A DNA stretch of 64,000 bases from Blasia pusilla (lineage: Eukaryota > Marchantiophyta > Marchantiopsida > Blasiales), in contig CM114271.1 of the NCBI GenBank assembly GCA_050084515.1, positions 12,276,001-12,340,000 on the forward strand, read 5' to 3'. Numbering within the stretch: the first letter of the stretch is position 1; every line of letters begins with the position of its first letter. A program made the position numbers and the translations under genes. A model generated the notes under the pieces. It did not search any database. It worked only from the letters and a program-made list of their open reading frames with translations, and was not told the DNA's origin. Of this stretch, positions 36,058-47,307 are shown piece by piece.

Positions 36058-38560
36058 ACTAGGTTAGCGCCAAAGGTTATTCTAAACTTTACAAAATCAG
36101 CCACATGAGTGGGGATACTATCACCTAGTAATGCGGACATGACATGGGGTTTTCACTAACATTCATCTCCCTTTTTTTTACATCCCAATTTTGATATCTT
36201 CTACTTGGGGCAAGGTTTCCTTGTTTGAATGTCTTCAATGGCCACCAATATGGAATTTTGAAATTATTATATGCTCCAACTCCAATGAGAACTTGTCCCA
36301 TCCATATGGGATATTCTTTTTTTTTTTTTTTGTCTTGGTCTAATTAGAACAAAGTCTCCAACATTGAAATCTACCAATGCACCCTATGTTTTCTCTATTG
36401 ATAACATATCAACTCTAAATAATGGGAACTTGAGTGTTTTGTTTGGTTAGAGGCCAAAAGTTCTCCAATATCTAAGAGAATGATGAAGTGATGCCATGGG
36501 CTATTAAATTCCTCATATTATTGGTACTAGAGTCTTCATTTCTTGCTGCCTTGTGATTTAATCGCAAATTTTATACCTTGTCCTCAGGGTTTCCATGAGG
36601 AAAAAATTGGTCTAATTCCTTAATCATCTTCTTCCACTTCCGTGCTAGTTTTTGGAACTCCACCTTTGAGTTTCTGGAAGACTTGCTTATCATATTCTCA
36701 AAGCACTCAATGTAATGAGCAACATCTTTCTTGACATCGGAAACAACCTTCAAGGGTGTGGCAGTAAGCACTTTGGAATCAAGGGTATGGACTCCAAAAG
36801 CCATATATGCATATATGGCTTTTGGAGTCCATACCCCTAATTCTTTTCTTAGGCTTGATGAAATGTTTCAAGTAGTTAAGAATTTCTTGAACCACTTATG
36901 GTGTTGGATTCGATGAAGTGAAGTTAAAAAACTATGTGGCAAGATCTTTCAAGGTATGTGCATTGTGTTGTCCCAAGGTTCCCAAAACCTTGCTAAACAT
37001 AGTATCAACATCTTTGTGAGTGTGTCCGGGTATGAGAAAAGCCAAGTGAATCTCTTTGAATACCTCTCTATAAACCAAAAGGGCCAAGTACGCCTTTTAA
37101 AAAAAATCTTTTCCAGAGTTATCTGTTTGTAGATTCAGAACCGTAGGCAACTTCCTCAATCCCTCTTTGGTACACTCCTTAAGCCTATAAGCTATACGGA
37201 GTAATCCATCAAGATTTTCCTTGCCTTTCAAGAATCGACTATGAAGTGGAGTTAAGTCGGGGCCGTCTAAGAACTTCTTTATTTCACTACGATGGTTTTC
37301 TGAACTTCAAAAAAACTGTGCCAATGATCAAATAGTCCAATTAGATCCCTGCATATAGACACTTATGTCAAATTGAGAAATTGCGCACGCTCCCTACCCA
37401 TGATTTAAGATACCTGCAATAAGAAAAACGTTTATTCAACTTAATATTCAAGTACCTAAAGAGGTACTCGTTTCTGCAAACGTGCTACTTGCAGGAAGTA
37501 ACACTTGGGTTTGCAAGTTGCCATAGGTAAGAAATGACGGGCCCTATGAGAACTTTAGTTTCTATTAATGGAGGGAATTTTTCGGTATAGAGAAAAAAAT
37601 TGGAACTTAAGTCCTATTAAGTGAGCAACGTCAAGATAGCCCTACGGAGATGCTAACTATTATCTTCTTGTTAAACTATTCTCGTGGTTAATATAGTGTT
37701 TTCTTGCAACAATTTCCTATAGAAGTAATAAAAGATAGTTGAGGTACAACCAAATATTTTGTTTGTTGCCACACTCTTGGCAATCCTAGTTTGAAACTAT
37801 CCATTTTGTCGTGGATTAGGCAAAGATAAGAGTCGGGATAACGCATGGATTCCACTCACCAAGTGTAAGACAAACTCCTTTGAGATCTTTGCGGATCATC
37901 ATATTCCACTATCCATTCTTTAACAACTGCCTTCTCCTTGTTTGTTGATGCAATTTTTTTGATAGACTTCAACATTTAATAGGTCACACAACGAGAAAAG
38001 TTATCACATGATTTGTTAATGGCAATATTAGAGAAATTTTTTATTTGACTAATAATTGATTATGAGACTCGAAAAGATGTATTGAGGGCTGAGTGCTTCC
38101 TCTTCCTAATATCCACGGAATCAAAGTATTTTTCTGTAATAAGATATGTGGGATATTTTTCAAATATTCCCACCATATCTTGTAGCCTTCTTCCATCCGA
38201 TGGGTGGTTGGTCCATAGTATGACTCATTAATTATTACCTATACCCACGATTCGTTGGTTTTCAAAGAAGGACAAAGGTTGAATCTCATCTAAAATCAAA
38301 GCTTTTTGCAACACGACTTGATCCAATAAGAAGCTCATATCCCTTTGAAATTTTTAAGGAAACTTTCTTTAATTACTACGTAGGGCAATGAGGCCCTCCT
38401 TCCATATCCTCATGTTGGCCAAATGTATTAATTGTTATAACTCCATTACGAGGCCATTTGATGAATATTCCAATGGAATTGAACAAAGATTCTTCATTGT
38501 ATGTGCTTGTGGAGCTTCCTTTGAAGAAGATTGGCTCTTAAAATCTGATTCCAGCGGATG
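36058..38560 (-). pseudogene. Family F copy 2: unclassified transposase-like gene, broken, inverted
   Basis: Minus-strand counterpart of 4337-7770. From 38560 down: 'NSIGIFIKWPRNGVIT' (38420-38470; the WP end of the TNP1-like domain, clearer here than in copy 1), the zinc-finger/HTH region in fragments, 'VLNLQTDNSGKD' near 37130, 'AFLIPGHTHKDVDTMF' near 37000-37050, then 36571-36804 with 'VVSDVKKDVAHYIECFEN' and 'KVEFQKLARKWKKMIKELDQ', and the C-terminal block ending in the 'gctaacctagt' homology at 36058. The D-N and HTHxDVDxMF residues are kept in both copies, which supports their importance. Part of the middle (HTH) region is shortened relative to copy 1. Frameshifts make it inactive. Confidence 0.6.
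36785..36835. repeat. Perfect inverted repeat in family F copy 2
   Basis: 'ggtatggactccaaaagcca' (36785-36804) is followed at once by 'tatatgcatatatggctttt' continuing 'ggagtccatacc': a near-perfect hairpin of about 23-bp arms inside the coding remnant. Copy 1 has no counterpart, so it is a local inverted duplication. Confidence 0.7.
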
Positions 38561-39480
38561 GAGCTATTATGGAGCCAAAATAGCATAGCTCCTTCCACAT
38601 GCTACTGTAGGATTGCCGCCAAGAGGACCTTCCAAATACTTGGAGGATAGGCGGTGGGTCTGAGCTTATTTGGAACAAGAGTTCTGAATTCTTTTCTATT
38701 GACTCTTAAGATTGGATTGGGACAGTACAAGCTATTCTCGAGCTGGAACAACATCTTCCATGGCCAATTGTAAGGCTCCCTCCAACAAGAGTTTCCAAAA
38801 CTTGGAGGATAGGCGGTGGGTCAAAGCTCCTTTCAAGCTAGAGTTCCGAATGCTTTTCAATTAGTTCTCGAGATCCAATTCTGACGGTACAAGCTATTCT
38901 TGAGCTCAAATAACATCTTCAGCGACTCATTGCAAGGCTATTCCCCATAGGACTTTCCAAATAGTTGGAGCATAGGTGGTGAGTCGGAGCTTAGTTGGAA
39001 CTAGAATTCCTAATGATTTTGAACTTTCCCAAGAAGATCCAATTCCGGTAGTAGGAACAACTCCTTCCATGGGGTACTACAGGGTTGTCCCTAGTAGGAC
39101 CTTCAAGATAGTTAGAGGTCGTTTGAAACTAGAGGTCCGGACGAACGCTTTTGAATTCACTTTTGAGCTCCAATTCTGGCAGTGGAGTAGCTCCTTCCAT
39201 GGGCATTTTCAGAGCTTTTCCTAAGAGGACCTTCAAAATAGTCAGAGTTCATGTGGAATTAGAGTTCTAAGTGCTTTGGAATAGGCTCTTTAGATCCGAT
39301 TCCGACGGTAAGAATGGCTCCTTTCGTGGGAAACTCCAAGGCTACCCCCATGAGGACCTTGGAATTATTTGGCGGATAGATGGTGGGTAGGAAGTCCTTT
39401 TGAACTAGAGTTCCAAATGATTTGGAATTGGCTCTTCTTAAGATCTAATTCTGACAATAGGTATTTGTAACCATAGTTCT
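38561..39480. repeat. Subterminal tandem repeats flanking family F copy 2
   Basis: Block 'ccttccaaatacttggagga' followed by 'taggcggtgggtc' recurs near 38628, 38791, 38953, 39104, 39231 and 39357 (spacing about 163, 162, 151, 127 and 126). Each unit also has 'ggaactagagttccgaatgc' and 'agatccaattctgacggtac'. They sit directly upstream of copy 2, as the palindrome repeats do for copy 1. A transposase-binding role is inferred. Confidence 0.75.
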
Positions 39481-41259
39481 CGATGTTGTTGAACTAGTTT
39501 GTTTTTTTCCTTTGTTTCTTAGGAGAAGAGGAATATTTGGAACTTACATTCTGATTTCTCGTTCCTACTTCTTGCAACCACATTGAAGAAGTAGACCAAC
39601 CAAACATATGGACTCCAAACGTATGAATTGTACTTATTCCCTAGTTAAACAATTTGTATTTCCATTTTCCAATCCCGTAGTCCAACGGAAGAACCCTAGC
39701 TAAGTCTATCCTTTCTCTAATGTGTCCATGGAGGTGTTATAGATATCTCATTGCATTCAACCTTTTGCCCCTATCATTCTGTATCGGTCGTAAAATCCTT
39801 TAGTTTCTACAATGTCTGCTTTGACGCGGTTAACAAGACTTCATCCACATCAACACTTTAGTTGTGATAACTAACTATACAATATTCCTCTTTAGGAAGA
39901 TGAAGGCCACAGCCGTGAGGCAGGGACTTGAGGAAATTCCCTATTTAGATAGAATTAGAACTTATGTTCCATTTTTGCAAATCCTAAGCGCATAACCTTT
40001 AGTCTATATTTGAATGTCGTTGATGTAAAGGCAACCTCATTCTTCAATTTCCCAACATATATGTGACCATGCACGGTAGGTCATGACAACCTCATTTAAT
40101 TCCATGCTCTGACTATCAAACGTCCACATTTTCATTTTCGTCGCACAAAATTTGATTAGAAACCCCCATACTCACGAGGACTTTCATGATGTAGGGTTTT
40201 CCACGGGTCGACGGAAGTCGAGCTAGCAATGATAAAATTTTCTTTACAAATCATGAGGAGAATTCTTTTCCCATTTGTTAATGCAAGTATATTTGAGAAA
40301 ATATTTGAATGTCCGACTACAAGATGATCTTAAAAAATTGGCACATTTGTCAAAGTTTGTTGTCAAAAGACATGTATGTGAGAAAACAGAAAGTGACGAA
40401 ATCACTGAAATCTTTACAAAACTTAGAGATACAAAGTGGCCTAGTCCGTTCGTGCGCTCACAGAAGAGCTTCGATGGAACCTGAACATGGAGATAACTCC
40501 ACATATGAGAATGCGCTACCGCTGCGGCTCCCGACTATTTGACTACTCGGGAAAACTAGGGTTTTAACCTATTTTTCTTCGTTTCTATTAATAGAAAATT
40601 TTTGCCGGGGGCTGCGGATCCCTGGACCCCCGCGAGGCATCAGGGTGCCCCGCACCCTGATGCAATATAGGGTTAGATAAACCTAGTCATGCTACTCCTA
40701 AAACCACCTACGTCATATTACTATGACTCCTTCGACGTCTAAGTCGGAACCATCAATCTAGGCTTCTCCTCATACAAGGGGGCCGATCAGATTAATGGTG
40801 CTTAGAAAAGTAGATGCTGAGAATCCAACAATGTATAAGGAATCCTTCCCAAGTGGGTTAATGTGGACTCTTTGGATTGGTGTCCACGATTATAGCTCTT
40901 GCATTAGAGGTGGGTGATCCATCTTATAGATACACTACAGTACTGATCTGGAATTCCTTTGTATGAATCTCAGTTCTATACCATAATATTGAAGTGCTAA
41001 TTCCATATTATCCATATACTGAATCGAAAGTAAGGCAAAACTATCATCATCCTCCCACATATAAATCAATCCTTGAAGTAGCTCATAGTTGGAACCGGTT
41101 GGAATCAAAACTTACATTCTAATCCATATCCTCTATCCCACTATGAGATAAGGAAAGGGAGGAGGGGACGGCTTCATAAATCATTGGGCCTCGAGAATCA
41201 TTGGGCTCGAGAATAGACTACTGCTATTGATCTCACCAACAACAAAGATGATTTACAAT
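39481..41259. other. No recognisable gene
   Basis: Short ORFs only; the one at 40275-40484 (plus) is low in rare residues but has no known domain. A perfect hairpin is listed separately. Confidence 0.45.
40637..40663. repeat. Perfect 12-bp hairpin, CCC loop
   Basis: 'gcatcagggtgc' and 'gcaccctgatgc' separated by ccc. It lies just after 'cgggggctgcggatccctgg' and 'acccccg', another GC-rich inverted pair, within otherwise AT-rich DNA. Function unknown. Confidence 0.8.
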
Positions 41260-41485
41260 GGAAAGCTAGATTGGACCTTATTGGGAAGTAGAGTTCCAAA
41301 TGCTTTTCAATTGGCTCCTAAGATTCGATTCCAGATTTAGGAGCTATTTAGTAGCTGCAACAGGTCCTCCGATAGGAAATTATAGGGCTACAGCCAAGAG
41401 GACCTTCCAAATACAAAGAGGATAAGTGGTGGGTCAAAGCTCATTTAGAACTAGAGTTTCAAATGCTTTTCTATTTGTATAGGTT
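41260..41485. repeat. Extra unit of the family F subterminal repeat
   Basis: 'ccaagaggaccttccaaata' and 'ggataagtggtgggtcaaag' match the units at 38628-39357. It ends where the D-type LTR begins, so the D element may have landed within the repeat. Confidence 0.65.
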
Positions 41486-41489
41486 ACTA

Positions 41490-41806
41490 GATGGCCCTTA
41501 AACCGAACAACTGGTAACATGGCTACCAAAGACCAAAATAGGGAAATTTCAAAAACTATATTTCCAACGCAATAGAATGTGTCTCTGAACTCATGCAACA
41601 TCTCAGGACAAAGTTACATCCAAAAAACCCTCTAACCCTCTAGGTGTCGGCTAACTAAGATGAAACCATTATCTTACACATACACTTTGCTACATAATCC
41701 ACATCGTCGGTCGTATCTACAAACCACACAACATCAATCTTCCCAACACATGGGTTGATCCACTAATAAACAGAATATACTCACACATATACATCAAAAT
41801 TGCACA
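41490..41806 (-). mobile_element. D-type 3' LTR, truncated (D copy 1)
   Basis: The minus-strand LTR starts at 41806 with 'tgtgcaattttgatgtatat' next to a polypurine tract ('ctaggggggcgg', about 41807-41820). It matches 54747-55224 through 'ctcaggacaaagttacatcc' and 'caaaatagggaaatttc' but loses homology at about 41490, so the outer end is missing. Confidence 0.7.
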
Positions 41807-42019
41807 ACCGCCCCCCTAGCTAGCAGTTGGGTCTCCCTAACTCCAAATAGCATACATCACATCTACTTGACATGATCTACTACTTTATACACATCTAGCA
41901 CCGTCGATTTTGTCATCCCTACATCTCCCAACACATGCTTGTCTGCGGATCCATCTTATCTATCTCCATCTAGAGATATCGATGTATCTAGATGTCATCC
42001 TACAACTCTACAGCATTGC

Positions 42020-42265
42020 AGCTACCCACCGTGTTGATTCCTCCAAAGAGATCTTATACTCTTGCACCCACACAATAGGTGTGATATCTGAAGATATCAA
42101 GTCTCCACACCAAGAGCACAATTGTGAATTGCCTTTGTATGCTCTAAGACATAGCACAACTCCATGCCTACATCACAAGCTTCTCTACATTCCTCTACAA
42201 CTAAACCCTTGTACCCAACAACGATAAAGAGGTCTTTGGACCATAAGAAGAGACATTCATCCTTG
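42020..42265 (-). pseudogene. Cytosine-5 methyltransferase motif I-like remnant (D copy 1)
   Basis: In the minus frame, RV(stop)DLFGGINT lies at about 42025-42060, preceded by a Cys-rich stretch 'QLCSWCGDL' (42095-42125, other frame) and 'GMELCYVLEH'. The same segment in D copy 2 (55330-55480) reads 'TRVLDLFGGINT' without a stop. The pattern [VI]LDLFxGI..G is motif I (AdoMet binding) of C5 DNA methyltransferases. Between the copies the differences in these codons are three third-position changes and one nonsense change, as expected if this frame was once coding. After motif I the sequence runs into the element's 3' untranslated region, so the rest of any methyltransferase is deleted. Confidence 0.4.
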
Positions 42266-42269
42266 CATG

Positions 42270-43330
42270 TCTCTCCGTGGGACTATTTGCTACGGGGATG
42301 TCCTCGGCATATACGTCCTCTCCAAAAACTTTCCTGGTCAACTAAGATCACATGTAAATGCTGCCAACATGGTTACTGTATCGTCACGTGCTGGACCCGA
42401 GCCAATAAGAAACCGTCTCCTCCAAGAAATCAAGAATGAAACCAAAGGGGCATAACACCATACTCCCTACCAACACATCATATGACTCTATCGGTGTCGT
42501 AATTTCCCGAGTGTGTAGCATGGCACTTTTTGACTAAATTTTTGTGTCATACACCGACTCTTCTTGAACGTCAATCTCAAGTATTGCTAAAGTGCATGTT
42601 CAGTAAGACACACCCAAAATACTTATCTACATCCAAAAACACTCACATTAGTCTAGTCTGGGTCAATAAGCCTTCAAACTCCACGAGTTTTCAACTCAAG
42701 CCATTCATCAAGCTCAATCCTCCTAACACCTCACTTCCTAACACTATCAAGTCTTCCTAAACTTGAGGCAGACTTAATGGTTAGTCTCGACAGCTAAAAC
42801 AATGCTTGTATGCCTAGCAGTCCAAATTGTCTAATGGACCTCACATGAGTCCCTAACCAAGACCCAACAAATGAGTCACGGGTTGGAATCCAAGAAGGAC
42901 CTCTAGAATCCACTCACTTGGACTTGGCTTGGTATTTTCATCCTAATGCCAACCTCCCAATCCATTCTATGTCTTTTGTTTGCCCTGTGGCTCCCCAAAG
43001 TGGAGTTCATGTCCCAAGCACCCTTGGAGACCCTCCCTCTTATATTTACTTAAAGGATTCTCCACTAGAGTTCTCCTATTCCACCTTGGTGCATGTTTGG
43101 CTATGAAGGTCACGACACTTTGGCTAGAGTTTAACAACTAACTCCTGTCAAGTCATGTACTGCATTGGTGACATGCTCCCAATATAGGCATGTATTTGAA
43201 AAGGACAAGGCTGAATGTTCCCTTTTTGTAACCCCAATGCCAAGCATATTGCCTTCCCTTACATCAAGGGTTGCGCGCCTAAATAATGTAGAATGCATTG
43301 TGGGTGGTACACCGTACATGTGGGACTAAC
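42270..43330 (-). pseudogene. D copy 1 retroviral-type protease, split by a solo LTR
   Basis: Minus-strand matches to the protease of D copy 2 lie on both sides of the LTR at 42545-43117: upstream (43330-43118) 'VYHPQCILHYLGAQPLM' and 'KAICLALGLQKGNIQPC', downstream (42544-42270) the 'TSYDVLVG'-equivalent part. The active-site triad DSG of copy 2 (LLDSGVQ) reads YLG here, so the catalytic Asp is lost as well. Confidence 0.65.
42545..43117 (-). mobile_element. Solo chromovirus LTR with internal deletion
   Basis: On the plus strand it runs from 'tgtcatacaccgactcttct' to 'ttggctatgaaggtcacgac' plus a, matching the complete LTR 47308-48331 at both ends but only 573 bp long (about 450 bp deleted inside). 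Flanks ttttg and ctttg are a 5-bp target duplication with one change. The uninterrupted target is seen in D copy 2 at 55860-55880, which proves the insertion. Confidence 0.8.
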
Positions 43331-45270
43331 CAAGGGGAACACTCGTGCTTAATTATCCAAAAATACCACATGTGGTGTCACCATGGCTTGTTCTATGGCT
43401 AGGCGAGGTGACATATCCACCAACTTTTCCGCTTCAGCCTACCATGAATGAGTGGGGAATATCACAAGCACATGCTCCAAGGGCAGGTCCACTTGACGCC
43501 ACCACCTTCTCAACAACCACCTCCAAACAAGAGGCAATTACCTCTCCACGCTCACACATTGTGGCGTCGAGGCAGAACACCTCCATTGGTCCAACTTCCA
43601 TCGTCACTGACTCCATAGCTGAAACAACATAGCCTCCCTCACCCTAGTGGCCACCTCCAACAACATGATCGACATTGGCTCCACTCGAGCCGACGTAGGA
43701 GTTGTCTCTCCAACTCCTCATGACGTTGATGCACTTGCCTCACGTGTGAGCATAATTGGTTGTCTAGGCACCATCGAGGGTATGTGAAGTGTCTCTCACA
43801 ACATAAAAAAATGGAGAACCGTGTCTTATCACCCAGAAATTCTCTCCTTGGTAGCTTGGTCAGTCTCGTAGCAAGTCACCACCATAGCAGCGTCTACCTA
43901 AGTTGCCCACATAAACCTCAAACCTGTATAATCCTTTCCTGTATCTTGGACATGACATGGAGGTTGGAGCCACAATAACTACTCTCGGATCCTTGCTTGT
44001 CACTAGCTGCATCATTGTCATGACAACAATCATGTGCTCCTACTCATTGATGGAAGTGAAGAGCGCTAAATTTGGGGCACTTCCTCCATACGCTCTGACT
44101 AGTGGTGGAACCTTGCCGCCACAATCGTCAACTCCTCAATCTTCACCAACTCTATGACCCCTAGACCCTTGGCCTACCTCGACACATGGCTCTTGGCAAA
44201 GATCAAAACACCTATCCCTACTATGACCATATCAATGAAAATGCTCACATTGCAACTAGGTGGAGCCATCCTAGCAATCAAAGGCGCCCTTGGCCTTCTA
44301 CCATGTTGTGGGTAGTTCCTCTGCCTATGGAGCCCACCACACATCCAACAGGACATGGCGGATCCTTGTTGGGAAACATATGCTGATATAGGTCCTTGAC
44401 TCATGGGCTCACAATACCCGCCTTGCTCTCTAGGCACACTAGTCCACTCCTGAGGTACTAGTGCATGCTAGCGCATCTATGGGGATACTTGTAGACCCGC
44501 CCACTCCGATGAAAATCTTGTGGTGACCCTATGCTCCTTACTCATGTTGAGCTCAACGTGGTCAAACCACCTTCAATGTGGGCTTCATTGTCTCAAGCAA
44601 CATCGTATTTTGGACTCTCCACTGTATCTCCTGGCCCAAAACTCCATACCAATACTGCACTAACTGCGCCTTAGTCACTCCATATGTCACAATGATCAGT
44701 CAACGTATACGCGTGAATACCTCTTAGAGTCTCACCCGATCTTCATTGAACACACGCCTTGGTAGGTCCTCCCCAATTGTCAAAGAACTCCATTGTGGGA
44801 CTGAAATTGGGTGGTGCTCTAGCACAAGAGGTCTTTGCCACCTCATCGTCCTCATTGCCATAATCTCCATCTAGTCCCTAAGTTGATGGTATACGCCTCT
44901 CTCCTTTCACTATCCCATTATATGCCTCATGACCCTAGAGCTCAAGACATCCTCAAGGCGCTAATCTCTCTCGAGTGTAAAGACTGACACTCCATGTAAT
45001 CATCTATCGACGGACCCTCTAAGTGATGGAAAAAACCCTTCCACGCCATAAAAGGGTTGAACCGCACAAGGGATTATGTCTCTTGGAAGTTACATAATGT
45101 GTCAAACTCTTGGATGTAGTCATCTAAGTCTATGGTGCCTAACGCACCCAAGAAATGATGCATGCCTTGATGGCTCATGTTGTCCATCTCCCTCCATGTG
45201 ACATTGACACCGTCTGCGATCTTGTCATCAGACCCGATGTCCAATGATGAGGATATAGCCACCGATGGAA
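43331..45270 (-). pseudogene. D copy 1 gag, degenerate
   Basis: Minus-strand fragments: a gag core piece 'LGALGTIDLDDYIQEFDTLC' (45074-45262), then 'VSQQGSAMSCWMCGG' with the first CCHC zinc knuckle (44350-44310; its last Cys is Tyr, RQRNYPQ), then an acidic spacer equivalent to copy 2 (43434-43616, 'MESVTMEVGPMEVF'). Order and spacing match D copy 2. Zinc knuckles bind RNA during packaging. Many frameshifts; inactive. Confidence 0.65.
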
Positions 45271-46774
45271 GTCAAGGTAGCTCCTCACTCAAAACCCCTT
45301 AGTATCTCACTCCACTCGGTATCACTCCACTACCACTATTTGAACTACCCCGTTCTTCCGAACCCCAGAAGAACATCGTGATGACAACCTTGTGTCACAT
45401 GCACAAGCCCTCAGACTCACCAAGAGTCTTCCACACTCCTCGCTAGCTCACCTACCCTAATGATACTCCCGTGATGACACGTTTGGCCTCACCTACACTC
45501 AAAAATTGACCTAACACTCTCTCGAGTCATACAGGCGACCTATACGCAGGAAATCGCCCTATATCCACAAATATGCTACACATGGAAGGAGTCTACTCTC
45601 ATCACCATTGTTACACCCATCTAGGCTAAGCTAAAACCCAATACCAAACACCCTCAATGATGCGGGACACATATGGGGAAAGGGACTTAAATGGATAACC
45701 TGAATGCGCACGCCATCACCCTAGTTCACGGTCAACAATGACAACTCTATGTGGTGCGGCAACCTCCATGGCACAACATCTCCTTGAACAACGCCTTGAA
45801 CCTTCCGTCAACGTATGCGGACTACCTATTAGCATCGACGCATTTGTCTCCATCACTAATACCCCATCGCAAATCCTCGGTGCAGATCATCCATCTCAAC
45901 ACCCGACTTTGCATGGTGCTAGTAGGTCAACTCTATGTCAACGATTCAAAGTGGCTTGTAAAACAACCCACTAATCACAATCCTACCCAAAAACACAAGT
46001 CGCAAAAATATCTCCTACTATCCAAAAAATTGCAACTCCCACCAACCATGTAGCTCTCCAATCACCAACTACTTCTGATCTAACCTACCAAGTCCAATGC
46101 CTAACTACACCATCCACTCAACCTCGTAGGGGCATACCATGGTTAGCCTGCTTACTATGTCCATCATTCCAACCTTGTAGCATGTCTCTACTCTGTCCCA
46201 CCTACGCCACACTACCCTAGCTACTGCTCAAGTTCAGGCCCCTGAATGTCCATCCTAACCCACTTGACATGCAACCCTATGCAACTTTGATACACCTCCT
46301 TCTTGAACTCAGGCACGTGTCCCTATGGACACAACTTCATCGGTGACTCCTTCTCTTCCTGGCTTCATGTAACTAAAACTTGGCCGCATGGTGCCTTACG
46401 CAAAAAACCCTCACTATGTTAACTCCTTTCCTTTCGCCCATATGTGCTCTCATCCAAGCCCCGTCTTTCTCTTGCTATGTGTGGTGCCCTATGCATTGCT
46501 AGCTCCCCTCACATTTAATGAGAGCACACAACTCCCTATGAGCTCACGTCCCTTTAGCTTCCTACCCATCACGCATCCAACTTTACTTTTTCACCCCCTC
46601 TAACTCCACTCTCAACTTCTCCTCCTCCATCTTGCCCACACTCTTTCCTATGCACTCCCCCAACCATGCTTTGACGCTCTTAGTCTTGTTCGGCTCTCAC
46701 CTCTTTCCTTGCTTATTCCCTCCAAACTTAGCCTCTACGGCCTACTCCACCATTCTTCTCTCAAACACGATCTT
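45271..46774. other. Probable 5' region of D copy 1, unassigned
   Basis: Sequence upstream of the gag start in the minus orientation. No 5' LTR or clear primer site is visible; 'cccaataccaaac' near 45628 is at best a very poor primer-site match. A 100-codon open frame on the plus strand (45751-46053) has no recognisable domain. Confidence 0.4.
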
Positions 46775-47259
46775 CTCCCAAAAGAGGTAAGAACCGGATT
46801 TGGAACGTGACTAGAATTTGGGGTTTTGACTATATTTGGAATCCGGATTTTTGGCGTTGGGATTCGACACCCAAACCAAGTCCAATAGAGTGGATTTCAG
46901 AGGTCCCTATTGGTTTCCAACCCGCAAAATATTAAGTTGGATCTCGGTTTGGGGCTTGTGTGAGGTCCATTAGACAGTTGGGACCGCTAAGCGCGCAAAC
47001 GCCATTTTAGGTGCCTGGACTATCCAAAAATTTTGTCCCAAGTCTCCCAAGACTAGCCCGTGTTGGGAAGCTAGGAATTAGGGAATGTTGAGTTTAAAGA
47101 AATGTCGAGTTGAGAACTTGGTGGGTTGGAAGGTCGATTGATAGAGATCAGAATAACATGAGTGTGCTTGGGTGTAGATCGACAATAAGAGCGTGTCTTA
47201 CTGAACATACGCGTCCAAAACACTAAAGATTGACATTCAATAGGAGTAGGCGCATGCCA
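46775..47259 (+). mobile_element. 5' LTR of an older chromovirus (element C), 5'-truncated
   Basis: Plus-oriented LTR homology begins at 'ccaaaagaggtaagaaccgg' and ends 'ataggagtaggcgcatgcca', equivalent to the LTR end of the complete element. It is followed by 'ca' and a primer site. Much of the 5' half and an internal piece are missing. This is the host of the complete element inserted at 47308. Confidence 0.8.
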
Positions 47260-47261
47260 CA

Positions 47262-47275
47262 TGGTATTAGAGCTA
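47262..47275 (+). other. Primer binding site of element C
   Basis: 'tggtattagagctaat', two nucleotides after the LTR end, corresponds to the tRNA-iMet-type site 'tggtatcagagcaa' of the complete element, with two changes. Confidence 0.8.
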
Positions 47276-47302
47276 ATCCTTGGTGAGCAAGAACTTGAGG
47301 TC

Positions 47303-47307
47303 GTAGG
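47303..47307. other. Target-site duplication gtagg (left)
   Basis: Five bases directly before the complete chromovirus; repeated at 54666-54670. Confidence 0.9.
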
